A stretch of 47,329 bases of DNA from the NCBI GenBank assembly GCA_021287185.1, contig JAJTAZ010000009.1, positions 1 to 47,329 on the forward strand. The letters run 5' to 3'. Source of the stretch: Burkholderiales bacterium. GTDB lineage: Bacteria > Pseudomonadota > Gammaproteobacteria > Burkholderiales > Burkholderiaceae. Of the stretch, positions 21,377 to 31,525 are shown piece after piece. Numbering within the stretch: position 1 is the first letter of the stretch; every line of letters begins with the position of its first letter. The notes below the pieces were generated by a model. That model did no database searches. It was not told the origin of the DNA and saw only the letters and a program-made list of their open reading frames with translations. The position numbers and the translations under genes are program-made.

Positions 21377-23995
21377 TTAATTGAGTTTTTCCTGCATAAA
21401 GCCCGCCACACTCGCCATGGCTTTTGGCAAACTCGCCACGTCCGTGCCACCTGCTTGTGCGAGGTCAGGTCGGCCACCACCTTTGCCGCCGATTTGTTGG
21501 GCAACATGGTTGACGACTTCACCTGCTTTGATTTTGCTGGTCAAGTCTTTGGTCACACCCGCGAGGAGGGTTGCTTTGTCGGTTGCGCTGGCCAATACGA
21601 TGACTGCGCTGCCGAGTTTGTCTTTTAATCCATCCATCGTGGTGCGCAGCATGTCAATGTCCGCACCCTCAATCATGGCGGACAGAACTTTAACCCCGTT
21701 GATGTCAACTGCTTGGCTGGCCAAGTCGCCGCCTTGTGATGCGGCGAGTTTGTTTTTCGCTTGCGCGAGTTCTTTTTCGAGGATTTTGATGGTCTCTTGC
21801 GTGCCGACGATGCGCTCGACCAATTCGGCAGGTGCGGTGCGCAATGCGGCGGCGGCGGCATTGACCTGATTGGCAAGGTGTTGTGTGTGTGCCAAGGCGT
21901 TCAACCCCGTCACCGCCTCGATGCGGCGCACACCTGCGGCAACGCCGCCCTCCGAAATGATTTTGAATTGACCGATATCGCCCGTGGCTTTGACGTGAAT
22001 CCCACCGCACAATTCTTTACTCTCGCCAATCGAAAGCACACGCACTTCGTCGCCGTATTTTTCACCAAACAACATCATCGCGCCTGAGTTTTTCGCGCTT
22101 TCAATGCCCATCACTTGCGCATCGACAGGGGTATTGGCGAGGATTTGTGCATTGACCCAATACTCAATTTGCGCGATTTCCTCCGCCGTCATAGGTGCGT
22201 TGTGGGTGAAGTCAAAGCGAGTTTTCTCGGCATCGACCAATGAGCCTTTTTGTGTCACGTGCTCGCCCAGCATCAAACGCAAAGCCTTGTGCATCAAATG
22301 CGTCGCCGAGTGGTTGCGAATCGTCGCGGCGCGTTGCTCGGCGTACACCGTCGCGTTCATCACATCACCGACTTTCACTGTGCCACTGTCCACCGTCACA
22401 AAGTGCCCATGTACATCGGGCAGGATTTTGAGGGTGTCTTGTACCGAGAGTTGTGCGTTTGGATTTGAGAGCAAACCTTTGTCGCCGACCTGTCCGCCTG
22501 ATTCGGCGTAAAACGGCGTGACATCGAGTATCACGATGCCTTGTTCACCTTGGTTCAGACTGGTTACAGGTTCGCTGTCCTTGTAGAGAGCCAATACCTT
22601 CAACTGATTACCATGCGTGCCTGCATAGCCTGTGAACTGGGTTTTTGCGCCATCATAAGCGATGGTTTTATCCATTTTAAATTTGCCTGCGGCGCGGGCG
22701 GCGTCTTTTTGTGCGTTCATGGCGGTTTCAAATCCAGCCTCATCCACCGCAAATCCGCGTTCACGACACACATCGGCGGTTAAATCCAACGGGAAACCAA
22801 AGGTGTCGTGCAGTTTGAATGCCATGTCGCCCGATAATGTACCACCTGCGGGCAGTGCCGCCAGTTCGTTGTCCAGAATGTCCATACCATTGGCGATGGT
22901 CTCAAAAAACCGCTCTTCCTCTTGTTTCAAAGTGGCTGTGATGCTTGCTTGTTTGTCGCTGATATTTGGATACGCCGCGCCCATTTGGTTCACGACTTCT
23001 GCCACGAGTTTATGGAAAAATGGCGTGCGCACGCCCAGTTTATAGCCATGACGAATTGCGCGGCGGATGATGCGGCGCAGCACATAGCCACGTCCTTCAT
23101 TGGATGGAATCACCCCATCGGCGACCAAGAACGTGCACGCACGGATGTGGTCGGCAATCACGCGCAAGGATGGATTCGCTTCATCGGTACAGCCCGTCAC
23201 TTTCATCGCCGCACCAATCAAGGCAACAAACAAGTCAATTTCGTAGTTGGAATGCACACCTTGCAAAATTGCTGCCAGTCGCTCCAAGCCCATGCCTGTA
23301 TCCACGCAGGGCGCAGGCAGTCTGCTCACACTGCCATCGGCGTGCATTTCAAATTGCATAAAGACGTGGTTCCAAATCTCGATGAAACGGTCGCCGTCCT
23401 CTTCTGCTGAACCGGGAGGGCCACCCCAAATGTGTTCACCGTGATCGTAAAAAATTTCCGAGCAAGGCCCGCAAGGCCCAGTATCAGCCATCATCCAAAA
23501 GTTATCGGATTTGTATTTGCCGCCCTTGTTGTCGCCAATGCGAATCACGCGCTCAGCTGGCAGACCGATTTCTTTCGTCCAAATATCGTAGGCTTCATCG
23601 TCCTCGTGGTACACGGTTGCCAGTAATTTTTCAGCGGGCAAGCCATAGACCTGTGTCAATAATTCCCAACCCCATTGAATCGAATCGCGTTTGAAATAGT
23701 CGCCAAATGACCAGTTGCCGAGCATTTCAAAAAATGTATGGTGGCGCGCAGTGTAACCGACGTTTTCTAAATCATTGTGTTTGCCGCCCGCGCGCAAGCA
23801 CGCTTGCACACTGGTGGCGCGCTTGTACGGACGTTTGTCTAAGCCGAGGAATACGTCTTTGAATTGCACCATACCTGAGTTGGTGAACATCAAGGTCGGG
23901 TCATTTTGCGGCACGAGGGGCGAACTCGCGACGATGGTGTGGCCTTTGTCGGCAAAAAACTGGAGGAATTTAGAACGTATATCGGCGACTTGCAT
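21377..23995 (-). CDS. alaS: Alanine-tRNA ligase
   Basis: An 872-residue protein, the usual AlaRS length. The start at [10 protein letters not shown] (23995) is chosen because CAGGA lies before it; the longer frame is not supported. Catalytic domain at 1-240 (begins [17 protein letters not shown]; motif [20 protein letters not shown]). Editing domain with HSATHLMH and C-x3-H (LCGGIH). C-Ala domain with [15 protein letters not shown] near the end. It charges tRNA-Ala and clears mischarged Ser/Gly. It lies next to the prophage junction but is intact. Confidence 0.98.
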   Translation of the reverse strand: MQVADIRSKFLQFFADKGHTIVASSPLVPQNDPTLMFTNSGMVQFKDVFLGLDKRPYKRATSVQACLRAGGKHNDLENVGYTARHHTFFEMLGNWSFGDYFKRDSIQWGWELLTQVYGLPAEKLLATVYHEDDEAYDIWTKEIGLPAERVIRIGDNKGGKYKSDNFWMMADTGPCGPCSEIFYDHGEHIWGGPPGSAEEDGDRFIEIWNHVFMQFEMHADGSVSRLPAPCVDTGMGLERLAAILQGVHSNYEIDLFVALIGAAMKVTGCTDEANPSLRVIADHIRACTFLVADGVIPSNEGRGYVLRRIIRRAIRHGYKLGVRTPFFHKLVAEVVNQMGAAYPNISDKQASITATLKQEEERFFETIANGMDILDNELAALPAGGTLSGDMAFKLHDTFGFPLDLTADVCRERGFAVDEAGFETAMNAQKDAARAAGKFKMDKTIAYDGAKTQFTGYAGTHGNQLKVLALYKDSEPVTSLNQGEQGIVILDVTPFYAESGGQVGDKGLLSNPNAQLSVQDTLKILPDVHGHFVTVDSGTVKVGDVMNATVYAEQRAATIRNHSATHLMHKALRLMLGEHVTQKGSLVDAEKTRFDFTHNAPMTAEEIAQIEYWVNAQILANTPVDAQVMGIESAKNSGAMMLFGEKYGDEVRVLSIGESKELCGGIHVKATGDIGQFKIISEGGVAAGVRRIEAVTGLNALAHTQHLANQVNAAAAALRTAPAELVERIVGTQETIKILEKELAQAKNKLAASQGGDLASQAVDINGVKVLSAMIEGADIDMLRTTMDGLKDKLGSAVIVLASATDKATLLAGVTKDLTSKIKAGEVVNHVAQQIGGKGGGRPDLAQAGGTDVASLPKAMASVAGFMQEKLN

Positions 23996-24099
23996 GGAAA
24001 ATCCTGTGAATGATGTGTGGTTGAACTCGCGCATTATAAAGGATTTGGGGGCGGTTTGATACGATGCACGAGGGGATTTTCAGAAGGTTCTCATGGTTG

Positions 24100-24516
24100 A
24101 TTAAGCCGTCATTGAGAATCCATTTGACAAAAACCTTGCTAAACCAGTTTCACCAGTGAATCTATTCAAAAACCTTTGTTTTGCCAATGTTTGTGGATTG
24201 CTTCGCTGGTAAAACCTCGCTCGCAATGACGAGGTGCTAATTGATGTGGTTGAAACCCGCGTACCGTCATTACACGCTTTGAATGGTTTTGTCGAGGCGT
24301 GGCAATCCATTGATGTGTGTCGTGGTGATGTTACATGGATTGCTTTACTGATGAAACCTCGCTCGCAATGACGAGGTGCTAATTGACGTGGTTGAAACCA
24401 GCATACCGTCATTGCGAGCCTCGAATGGTTTTGTCGAGGCGTGGCAATCCATTGATGTGCATCGTGGTAAGGTTCATGGATTGCTCCGCTGATGAAACAT
24501 CGCTCGCAATAACGAC
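24100..24516. repeat. REP/inverted-repeat element array (about 141-base units)
   Basis: The 525-base gap between alaS and sdaA holds no gene but three near copies of a unit, starting TGGATTGC at 24194, 24336 and 24477 (period 142 and 141). Each contains GCTCGCAATGACG and a long arm AATGGTTTTGTCGAGGCGTGG then CAATCCATTGATGTG. Each unit is itself an inverted pair: GTCATTGCGAGC...GGCAATCCA against TGGATTGC...GCTCGCAATGAC. A degraded left copy begins near 24105. This is the widespread class of extragenic palindromes built on GTCATTGCGAG/CAATCCA. Confidence 0.85.
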
Positions 24517-24560
24517 CGTATCAACGTTGGCACGGACCATACATCCGCCACATCCTCAAA

Positions 24561-25952
24561 TCAACACTCAATCCGATTGACCGCCAAACCACCTTTGGAC
24601 GTTTCTTTGTATTTGTTTTTCATGTCTGCGCCCGTTTCACGCATGGTTTTAATCACCATGTCGAGCGACACGTGGTGCGTGCCATCGCCGCGCAATGCCA
24701 TGCGCGCGGCGTTGACTGCTTTGACCGCGCCCATCGCATTGCGTTCAATGCAAGGAATTTGTACCAATCCACCAATCGGGTCGCAAGTCAAACCGAGGTT
24801 GTGCTCCATGCCGATTTCAGCCGCATTTTCAATTTGCTCGACCGTTCCACCCATCACCGCCGCGAGTCCGCCTGCCGCCATGGAACAGGCGACACCGACT
24901 TCGCCTTGACAGCCGACTTCCGCGCCACTGATGGAGGCGTTGAGTTTATACAAAATACCAATCGCGCCCGCGGTGAGCAAAAATTCATGGATGCCTTGAA
25001 TATTGGCATTGGGCACAAATCGGTCGTAGTAGTGCAACACTGCGGGTACGATGCCCGCTGCACCATTGGTCGGTGCGGTCACCACGCGTCCGCCTGCGGC
25101 GTTTTCTTCATTCACCGCCACGGCGTACAAATTCACCCAGTCCATCACGGTGAGGGGGTCGGATAATCCGCGCTCAGCATTGCGCGTGAGTGCGCGGTAC
25201 AACTCGCCCGCACGGCGTTTGACATTCAATCCACCTGCGAGCATACCAAACGCATCGGGATTGTCGATGCCGCAACCGCGCGCCACGCAAGTTTGCATCA
25301 CCTGCCAAATTCGATTCAATTGTGCGGTGATGTCCTGCTCGCTGCGCCAAGTCAATTCATTGGCCAACATCAATTGCGCAATGCTGATGCGATGGGTGTG
25401 ACACAGTGCCAGCAATTCTTTCGCGCTGCTAAATGGATAAGGCACTTCGGCAAACGCTTCCAGCACAGGCGCGGTGTCCATGCCCACCGTGACCACAAAA
25501 CCACCGCCGACCGAGAGGTATTTTTTTTCAATCAGTAGATGATTGTCTGCATCAAACGCCGCCAGTTTCATGCCATTCGGATGCTCGGCGAGGGCTTCGC
25601 GTTTGTGCATAATCAAGTCGCGTTTGAACACAAAGGCCACTTCGTGTTGCTGCAAAATTTTAATTTTTTGGTTGAGTAAAACCAAGTCCAATTCAGATTG
25701 GATCTCGTCAATGGGCACATCTTCGGGATTGAACCCCATCAATCCGAGCAACACGCCTTTGTCCGTACCGTGCCCCAAACCCGTCAAGCCAAGCGAGCCA
25801 TACAGTTGCACCGAAATACGTGCGGTCTGCGCCAGCAAGTCGTGTTTGTGCAGGTATTCGACAAACATCTTGGCTGCACGCATCGGACCGACGGTGTGCG
25901 AGCTCGATGGACCAATGCCGATTTTGAATAGGTCAAATACGGATACCGCCAT
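24561..25952 (-). CDS. sdaA: L-serine ammonia-lyase (single chain, Fe-S)
   Basis: A 463-residue protein with AAGGAGA before the ATG. The beta domain begins [20 protein letters not shown]. Candidate cluster-binding cysteines appear in [16 protein letters not shown] and [14 protein letters not shown]. It converts L-serine to pyruvate and ammonia using a 4Fe-4S cluster. Located 45 bases after the MocR-type regulator on the same strand, so probably its target. Confidence 0.96.
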   Translation of the reverse strand: MAVSVFDLFKIGIGPSSSHTVGPMRAAKMFVEYLHKHDLLAQTARISVQLYGSLGLTGLGHGTDKGVLLGLMGFNPEDVPIDEIQSELDLVLLNQKIKILQQHEVAFVFKRDLIMHKREALAEHPNGMKLAAFDADNHLLIEKKYLSVGGGFVVTVGMDTAPVLEAFAEVPYPFSSAKELLALCHTHRISIAQLMLANELTWRSEQDITAQLNRIWQVMQTCVARGCGIDNPDAFGMLAGGLNVKRRAGELYRALTRNAERGLSDPLTVMDWVNLYAVAVNEENAAGGRVVTAPTNGAAGIVPAVLHYYDRFVPNANIQGIHEFLLTAGAIGILYKLNASISGAEVGCQGEVGVACSMAAGGLAAVMGGTVEQIENAAEIGMEHNLGLTCDPIGGLVQIPCIERNAMGAVKAVNAARMALRGDGTHHVSLDMVIKTMRETGADMKNKYKETSKGGLAVNRIEC

Positions 25953-25997
25953 GTTGTCTCCTTGTGTGTTTTTGTATGATTGTTTTATAAAATCACA

Positions 25998-27500
25998 TCA
26001 CCGATGTTTTTCTAAATAATCCCTCAACCACCGCATAAACTCAGGCGTGGTACGCGTGACGTTAAACCGCATCATACTCGATGCGCCTTGCTTGGGTGAA
26101 AACAGTGAACCGGGCGCGACCAGCCAGCCATCGTTTTTGGCTTCCAATGCCAGTGCGTTGGTATCCACGCCTGTATTGACCCACAGAAACACGCCTTCTT
26201 GCGCGTGTTCGGGGTACTCTAAACCAATTTCAGGCAAGGCGGTTTTCATATACGCGTGCGCATTGGCAAGGCGTGTGCGCAGTTTGTCGAGGTGGCGGCG
26301 GTGTTGGCCATCAACCAATAATCGATGCACAATGCGCTCGTTCATTTCTGAGCAGACCATGGTCGAGAGCATTTTGCGCATCAGGATGCCTTGCACATGC
26401 TCGGTCGGGCAGCAGAGCAAACCGACACGCAAATCTGCACCCAGACATTTTGAAAAACTCGCGATGTAAAACACCCGTTTGAGTTGGTCGAGTGCGGCAT
26501 AGCGCAATGCGGGCGCGCCTTTGGACAAGCCTGCGTGCAAGTCGCCGTAAATGTCGTCCTCTAAAATATACGCATCGTACTCCTCCATGATGCGCAACAC
26601 TTGGTAGGCACGAGCAGGCGTGATGCCATAAGAAGTCGGGTTGTGCAGAACGCTGTTGGTCACATACAGTTTGGGTTTTTCAAGTTGCATGATGCGCGTC
26701 AAAGCTTCAATATTCGGCCCCTCCACATCACGCGGTACAGAAACCACGCGCAAGCCTTGCGCTTGCAAACAACCATACAACCAGAACCAACACGGGTCAT
26801 CCACCACCACCGCATCGCCTGGGTTGAGAAAATAGCGCGCCACTAAATCAATCGCCATCGATACGCCGTTGGTGGTGACCACTTGGTCGGGTGCGGCGCG
26901 AATGCCGATGGGGTGCAATTGCACCACAATTTGCTCGCGCAATGGTGCGTAGCCAGCGACATTACCGTAGTCATAAATATGTGCGTCCGAGACGCGTGTT
27001 GCGGCGCGTACTGCCACACCCATGCGTTCGTTCTCTAACCACGAGCGTGGCAAAATCCCACTACCAGGGGTGCGGTCATCGGGTAAATCCGAGAATAAAT
27101 GACGCAGCAACCATTTGGCATCGACCACTTGGGTTTCTTGGAATGCGAGCAAATTGCGTTGCGCGGTTTCAGGCTCGGATTTGGGTACATGCACGGGTTG
27201 CGCCACGTAAAATCCTGAGCCCGCGCGCGAGTGCAGCACACCCGAAGCCACCATTTTTTCGTACGCATTGACCACGGTAAAACGCGAGACTTCGAGTTTT
27301 TCGGCGAGTTGGCGCACCGATGGTACACGCGCCCCTGGTGCGTAAAAACGCATGTCAATGCGCTCGGTGAGCCATGCGACCACGGCATCGACTTTGTTAA
27401 ACCGTGGATCCAATGCCGATGGGCTCATTGCAAGACTAACTGGGCTTGCTGTCGTGCCTGTGATGTCGGTGGCATCAAGGGAAAGTGTATTGTGTTCCAT
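25998..27500 (-). CDS. MocR/GntR-type regulator with aminotransferase-like domain
   Basis: A 500-residue protein. Residues about 40-110 are a GntR winged helix (VPSVRQLAEKLEVSRFTVVN, then HSRAGSGFYVA). Residues about 130-500 are a fold-type I PLP domain with the Lys in SFSKCLGADLRVG and the D-x-x-W/Y pattern near VVDDPCWFW. Such regulators sense amino acids or vitamin B6 compounds through the PLP domain. It is divergent from the racemase gene; an inverted repeat CGGTACA/TGTACCG sits between. It probably controls the adjoining amino-acid genes. Confidence 0.93.
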   Translation of the reverse strand: MEHNTLSLDATDITGTTASPVSLAMSPSALDPRFNKVDAVVAWLTERIDMRFYAPGARVPSVRQLAEKLEVSRFTVVNAYEKMVASGVLHSRAGSGFYVAQPVHVPKSEPETAQRNLLAFQETQVVDAKWLLRHLFSDLPDDRTPGSGILPRSWLENERMGVAVRAATRVSDAHIYDYGNVAGYAPLREQIVVQLHPIGIRAAPDQVVTTNGVSMAIDLVARYFLNPGDAVVVDDPCWFWLYGCLQAQGLRVVSVPRDVEGPNIEALTRIMQLEKPKLYVTNSVLHNPTSYGITPARAYQVLRIMEEYDAYILEDDIYGDLHAGLSKGAPALRYAALDQLKRVFYIASFSKCLGADLRVGLLCCPTEHVQGILMRKMLSTMVCSEMNERIVHRLLVDGQHRRHLDKLRTRLANAHAYMKTALPEIGLEYPEHAQEGVFLWVNTGVDTNALALEAKNDGWLVAPGSLFSPKQGASSMMRFNVTRTTPEFMRWLRDYLEKHR

Positions 27501-27502
27501 AT

Positions 27503-27551
27503 CGGTACAGTTTAAAAATTGTTTATAAAATTGTACCGTTACTGTACTGTA
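27503..27551. promoter_or_regulatory. Divergent regulatory region with probable MocR operator
   Basis: CGGTACA (27503-27509) and TGTACCG (27532-27538) form a 7-base inverted repeat with 22 bases between, starting right next to the regulator start codon; TACTGTACTGTA follows (27540-27551). The 100-base gap serves both the regulator (left) and the racemase (right). Half-sites one or two turns apart are usual for MocR-type proteins. Confidence 0.6.
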
Positions 27552-27600
27552 TTTTTCGCGTATTGTGTCAACAAATTAAACTTGAAGTGAAAGGGTTGGT

Positions 27601-28302
27601 ATGCGCACAATTGGCATTTTAGGTGGGATGAGTTGGGAGTCCACGGTTTTTTACTATCAACACATCAATCAATTGGTCAAGAATGCACGTGGCGGCTTAA
27701 CCAGCGCGCCGATGATGATAGACAGTGTGGATTTTGCCCAAATGGCACAATGGCAGCGTGAAGGACATTGGGGTTTAGCGGCGCAATATTTGGGTGAGCG
27801 GGCTCGCGTTTTACAAGATGCGGGCTGCCAAGCCATCGGTATTGCAACCAACACCATGCATAAGGTGTATGACGAGGTTGCGGCGATGATTGATGTGCCG
27901 CTGGTACACATAGCAGACGCAGTGTGCAATGAAGCGCGAGCACAACACATAACGCACGTGCTGTTCTTGGGCACTGAGTTCTCTATGAGCGAAGCATTTT
28001 TGCGGGAACGCTATTTAACGCATGGGGTGCGTTGGACCTTGCCTGAGCAAAACGAACGTGCTTGGATTCATGAAGTGATTTTTCAAAGGCTGTGCCAAGG
28101 TATTGTGATACAGACCGATCAAGAAACTTTTGCACAATTAATCCATCAATACAGCCAACAAGCCGATACCCCTCAAGCGGTGGTGCTCGGTTGTACCGAG
28201 TTGGCGATGCTTGTAGGTGACGCTCAAATGTGCACGCTACCGATTTTGGACAGCGCGTATATACACGCACGAACTTTGGCCGATGTGGTCTTGAGTGATT
28301 GA
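27601..28302 (+). CDS. Aspartate/glutamate racemase family protein
   Basis: A 233-residue protein. GGMSWEST near the N-terminus and the two active-site segments IATNTMHK (Thr83 where most racemases have Cys) and LGCTEL (Cys198) are visible. Thr-Cys enzymes of this type include the E. coli YgeA/EcL-DER group, reported as L-Asp/Glu-specific racemases. It interconverts L- and D-amino acids without cofactor. First gene right of the MocR-type regulator, probably under its control. Confidence 0.9.
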   Translation: MRTIGILGGMSWESTVFYYQHINQLVKNARGGLTSAPMMIDSVDFAQMAQWQREGHWGLAAQYLGERARVLQDAGCQAIGIATNTMHKVYDEVAAMIDVPLVHIADAVCNEARAQHITHVLFLGTEFSMSEAFLRERYLTHGVRWTLPEQNERAWIHEVIFQRLCQGIVIQTDQETFAQLIHQYSQQADTPQAVVLGCTELAMLVGDAQMCTLPILDSAYIHARTLADVVLSD

Positions 28303-28352
28303 ATCAGTACAGAGTTAAAACGGATTGATTGAAAAAATAAAAAGGATAAGTA

Positions 28353-29288
28353 GTGGGGACATCTCAAACCGAACAACGCGGACTTTGGCTTGGACTTCTG
28401 GCAGTCACAATGTTTGCGCTGTCATTGCCGATGACCAAATTGGCGGTTGGCAGCCACGATGCGCCTTTGCTCTCACCGTGGTTCAGTAGTTTTGGGCGCG
28501 CAGCCGTGGCTGGACTGTTGTCCGTTGTTTATTTATGGTACCACCGCGCACGTTGGCCTGTGGGCAATCAATGGCGCACACTTGCGCTGATTGGGTTGGG
28601 CAATGCCATTGGCTTTCCGATTTTGCAAACCGTTGGCTTGTTGTACGTGCCTTCCTCCCATGCTGCGGTGTTTAACGGTCTTTTGCCTTTGGCAACAGCC
28701 GCGATTGCCGCGTTGATTTTTCGCCAGCATGCGCCCGTTCGCTTTTGGGCGTGGGCTGGGTTGGCCGCTTTATTTGTCGTGCTGTTTGCTTTGTGGCGCG
28801 CTTATGTGACAGATGGTTTTATTGCGGTGCACGGTGCAGATGTGTTGTTGTTTTTCGCGATTGTGTTCTGTGGTTTTGGTTATGCGCAAGGTGCAAAACT
28901 CGCACGCGAAATGCCTGCCGCCCATAGCCTCAGCTGGATGCTGGTGGTGTTTTTGCCCATTACTTTGCCCTGTGCCATTTATACCGCTCCGAGCCACCCT
29001 GTCCCTTGGTCAGCATGGCTGGGTTTTGCTTATATTGCGATTTTTTCGATGTGGATTGGCATGATGATTTGGTTTTATGCGTTGCACATCGGTGGCGCGG
29101 TGCGTGTCAGTCAAGTCCAAATCTTGCAACCATTTTTGACTATTTTATTTTCAATTCCACTGCTCGGCGAATCATTCAGTATGAGTACACTGTTGTTCGC
29201 GGCAGCAGTGATTTGGGCCGCATATATGGGAAAACGAGTACCCATCTCCCCCACCGTTCCTGCACCCGCACTGGCAAACAAGGTTTGA
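28353..29288 (+). CDS. EamA/DMT-family transporter
   Basis: A 311-residue protein with GTG start (AAAGGATAAGTA before it) and ten predicted membrane helices. The start LGLLAVTMFALSLPMTKLAV, the GQA-like segments and the end GESFSMSTLLFAAAVIWAAY are typical of EamA drug/metabolite exporters. Being 50 bases behind the racemase and before a LysE-type fragment suggests an amino-acid or metabolite exporter. Confidence 0.88.
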   Translation: MGTSQTEQRGLWLGLLAVTMFALSLPMTKLAVGSHDAPLLSPWFSSFGRAAVAGLLSVVYLWYHRARWPVGNQWRTLALIGLGNAIGFPILQTVGLLYVPSSHAAVFNGLLPLATAAIAALIFRQHAPVRFWAWAGLAALFVVLFALWRAYVTDGFIAVHGADVLLFFAIVFCGFGYAQGAKLAREMPAAHSLSWMLVVFLPITLPCAIYTAPSHPVPWSAWLGFAYIAIFSMWIGMMIWFYALHIGGAVRVSQVQILQPFLTILFSIPLLGESFSMSTLLFAAAVIWAAYMGKRVPISPTVPAPALANKV

Positions 29289-29301
29289 GTAAAGGCGTGA
29301 T

Positions 29302-29562
29302 ATGTATTTCAACGACACAATCGCCGAATTATTTGCGATGGCGACCTTTGCCTTTGTGAACTCGGTCACACCGTGTCCCAACAATGCGATTGTTGTTGCA
29401 TTTGGGTGCGCGTTTTGCTTTAACTGCAGCATCCCGCACATGATTGGCATTGCTTCGGGATTTTGTGTGATGATATTGCTGTGCTGCATCGGTGGTTATA
29501 ATGACGTCAAGTGGCTCATACGTGGCGCATACACCCAATATGAATTTGAAAGAACCCCATGA
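29302..29562 (+). pseudogene. N-terminal fragment of LysE/RhtB-type amino-acid exporter
   Basis: An 86-residue frame. The first 60 residues follow the LysE family start: FAFVNSVTPCPNNAIVVAFG then HMIGIASGFCVMILLCCIGG. The family is about 200 residues and has TPGPN where this has TPCPN; this protein loses the rest after a non-family tail (YNDVKWLIRGAYTQYEFERT). It ends in an ATGA overlap with the threonine aldolase gene. Probably a decayed exporter that still provides translational coupling. Confidence 0.65.
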
Positions 29563-30602
29563 ATTACAAACACCAATTTTTCAATGACTATGCTGAAACC
29601 GCACATCCTGCGTGTATTCAAAAACTCTCCGAGCACACTTTGCAACAAGAAGCGGGCTATGGCTTGGACAGCGTGAGTGCGCATGCCGCCACGCTCATTC
29701 GTGCCAAACTCGGCGTGGCAAACGACACGCCCGTGCATTTCATCAGTGGCGGCACACAGGCCAATCTCACGGTAATTGGCAGTCTGTTGCGCCCACATGA
29801 GGCGGTGATTGCTGCGGAATCAGGACATATTGCAGCGAATGAAACAGGCGCAATTGAGGCGACAGGGCATAAGGTCATCCACACGCCGCATGTCAATGGC
29901 AAACTCACACCCGAAGCGATTGAGCAGGTGGTGCGTACACACACAAATGAGCACTCGGTCAAACCGCGTATGGTATTTATCTCGCAAGCGACTGAATTGG
30001 GTACCGTGTACAGTCGTATAGAGTTGGAGGCTGTGCGTGCGGTGTGTGATGCGCATGGCTTGTGGCTCTATATTGACGGTGCGCGTTTGGGCAATGCCCT
30101 GTACAGCGCAAATGCGCCGTGCGCGTGGCACGACATCGCGCGCGTGGCGGATGTGTTCTATATTGGCGGCACGAAAAACGGTGCGTTGCTCGGCGAAGCC
30201 ATTGTCTTTCCAAACCTTGCTTTGAACGATGATTTTCGCTATGCCCTCAAGCAACGTGGCGCGCTGCTTGCCAAAGGTCGGGTGATTGCCAGTCAATTTG
30301 TCGCGCTGTTTGAGCACGATTTGTATGCTGAATTGGCACAACACGCCAATGCCTGCGCCATGCGCGTGCGCTCAGTTTTGTCTGAGTTGGGTGTGGTTTT
30401 TTACACCGATTCGCTCACCAACCAACAGTTCCCTATGTTGCCCAACGCGGTGGTTGAGGCCTTGCAACAACATTATGGTTTTTATACTTGGAAAGTGCTC
30501 AATGAGCGCAAATCAGTGGTGCGTTTTGTGTTTTCGTGGGCCACGCCGATGACAATGGTGGATGAATTGCTGACAGACACAAAACGCCTGCTCCATCCAT
30601 AA
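29559..30602 (+). CDS. ltaE: Low-specificity L-threonine aldolase
   Basis: A 347-residue protein. PLP residues visible: Asp173 (YIDGARLGNA) and Lys206 (YIGGTKNGAL). The N-terminal FFNDYAETAHPACIQKL and SGGTQANLT are as in bacterial threonine aldolases. It splits threonine or allo-threonine to glycine and acetaldehyde and also acts on beta-hydroxy amino acids. Part of the amino-acid gene group headed by the racemase. Confidence 0.93.
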   Translation: MNYKHQFFNDYAETAHPACIQKLSEHTLQQEAGYGLDSVSAHAATLIRAKLGVANDTPVHFISGGTQANLTVIGSLLRPHEAVIAAESGHIAANETGAIEATGHKVIHTPHVNGKLTPEAIEQVVRTHTNEHSVKPRMVFISQATELGTVYSRIELEAVRAVCDAHGLWLYIDGARLGNALYSANAPCAWHDIARVADVFYIGGTKNGALLGEAIVFPNLALNDDFRYALKQRGALLAKGRVIASQFVALFEHDLYAELAQHANACAMRVRSVLSELGVVFYTDSLTNQQFPMLPNAVVEALQQHYGFYTWKVLNERKSVVRFVFSWATPMTMVDELLTDTKRLLHP

Positions 30603-30626
30603 AACAAACATCCTCTTGAATGGAAT

Positions 30627-31493
30627 ATGCAGATGAAACTGCCTTTTTATATTTTCAACGTGTTCGCTGAATCCAATTGGGGCGGCAATCCTTTGGCAAT
30701 TGTGCCCTTGTTGGGTGAGTCGTTGTCGATTGATACGGAGACCATGCAGCGCATCGCGCGGCAATTCAATTTATCCGAAACGGTGTTCATCACACCGCCC
30801 ACAGATGCGCAGCACGTAGCGCATCTGCGCATTTTCACACCCGATCACGAGATGCCGTTTGCTGGGCATCCGACCATCGGCGCATCGGCGTGGCTGCATC
30901 AAAATGTCAATGGGTCAGACACATTTAGCTTGACCACCCCTGCGAAAACGGTCTTCATCACACACCAACAAGGCACCTATCGTTTCACACTCTCAGGCTA
31001 CACGCACGCGCCCTGTGCGTTGTCGCGCACACAGTTGGCAAATGGTTTGGGTTTGATGGAGGCAGATTTGGGCGAACACATCCGTTGGATGAATGCGGGC
31101 ACGTGGCAACTCGTGATTCCACTGAATTCACGAGAAGCGGTCATGCGTGCACAAGCCAATATGCCGCTACCGCGCGATGCGAGTGTGGATGCCGCCCACA
31201 CCAATGCGTATATTTGGTTTGAGGAAAACGGGCAAGTCACTGCGCGGTATTTTTTTGACATCAACGGTGCGGGCATCGAAGACCCTGGTACAGGTTCCGC
31301 CTGTGCGAATCTGGGTGCATGGGCGCATTTGCATGGTCACGTTTCAAATGACGCGCCCCTGTCATGGCACATCACTCAGGCCGAAGCCATTGACCGCTCC
31401 AATCATTTATATCTCAGCGTGAATGCCGATGGTCAAATCCAAGTCGGCGGTCGTGTGATGGTATTTGCGCAAGGCGAGTTAAACGCCTTTTAA
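30627..31493 (+). CDS. PhzF-family isomerase-like protein
   Basis: A 288-residue protein (or from ATG 30633). FNVFAESNWGGNPLAIV, ARQFNLSETVFI, AGHPTIGA and DPGTGSACAN are the signatures of PhzF/diaminopimelate-epimerase fold proteins. Substrate unknown; homologues act on small amino-acid-like or diene compounds. It follows ltaE by 24 bases. Confidence 0.93.
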   Translation: MQMKLPFYIFNVFAESNWGGNPLAIVPLLGESLSIDTETMQRIARQFNLSETVFITPPTDAQHVAHLRIFTPDHEMPFAGHPTIGASAWLHQNVNGSDTFSLTTPAKTVFITHQQGTYRFTLSGYTHAPCALSRTQLANGLGLMEADLGEHIRWMNAGTWQLVIPLNSREAVMRAQANMPLPRDASVDAAHTNAYIWFEENGQVTARYFFDINGAGIEDPGTGSACANLGAWAHLHGHVSNDAPLSWHITQAEAIDRSNHLYLSVNADGQIQVGGRVMVFAQGELNAF

Positions 31494-31525
31494 TATCCTC
31501 AGAAAATCAAAAATCCCACCCAATC

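Noticed and set aside
23104-23361. Several long plus-strand frames across alaS (and minus-strand frames across other genes)
   Set aside because: They mirror the codon structure of strongly supported genes on the other strand and have no family likeness or ribosome sites.
24035-24560. CRISPR-like array between alaS and sdaA
   Set aside because: Units are about 141 bases and mostly identical along their whole length, with internal palindromes; there are no unique spacers or cas genes.
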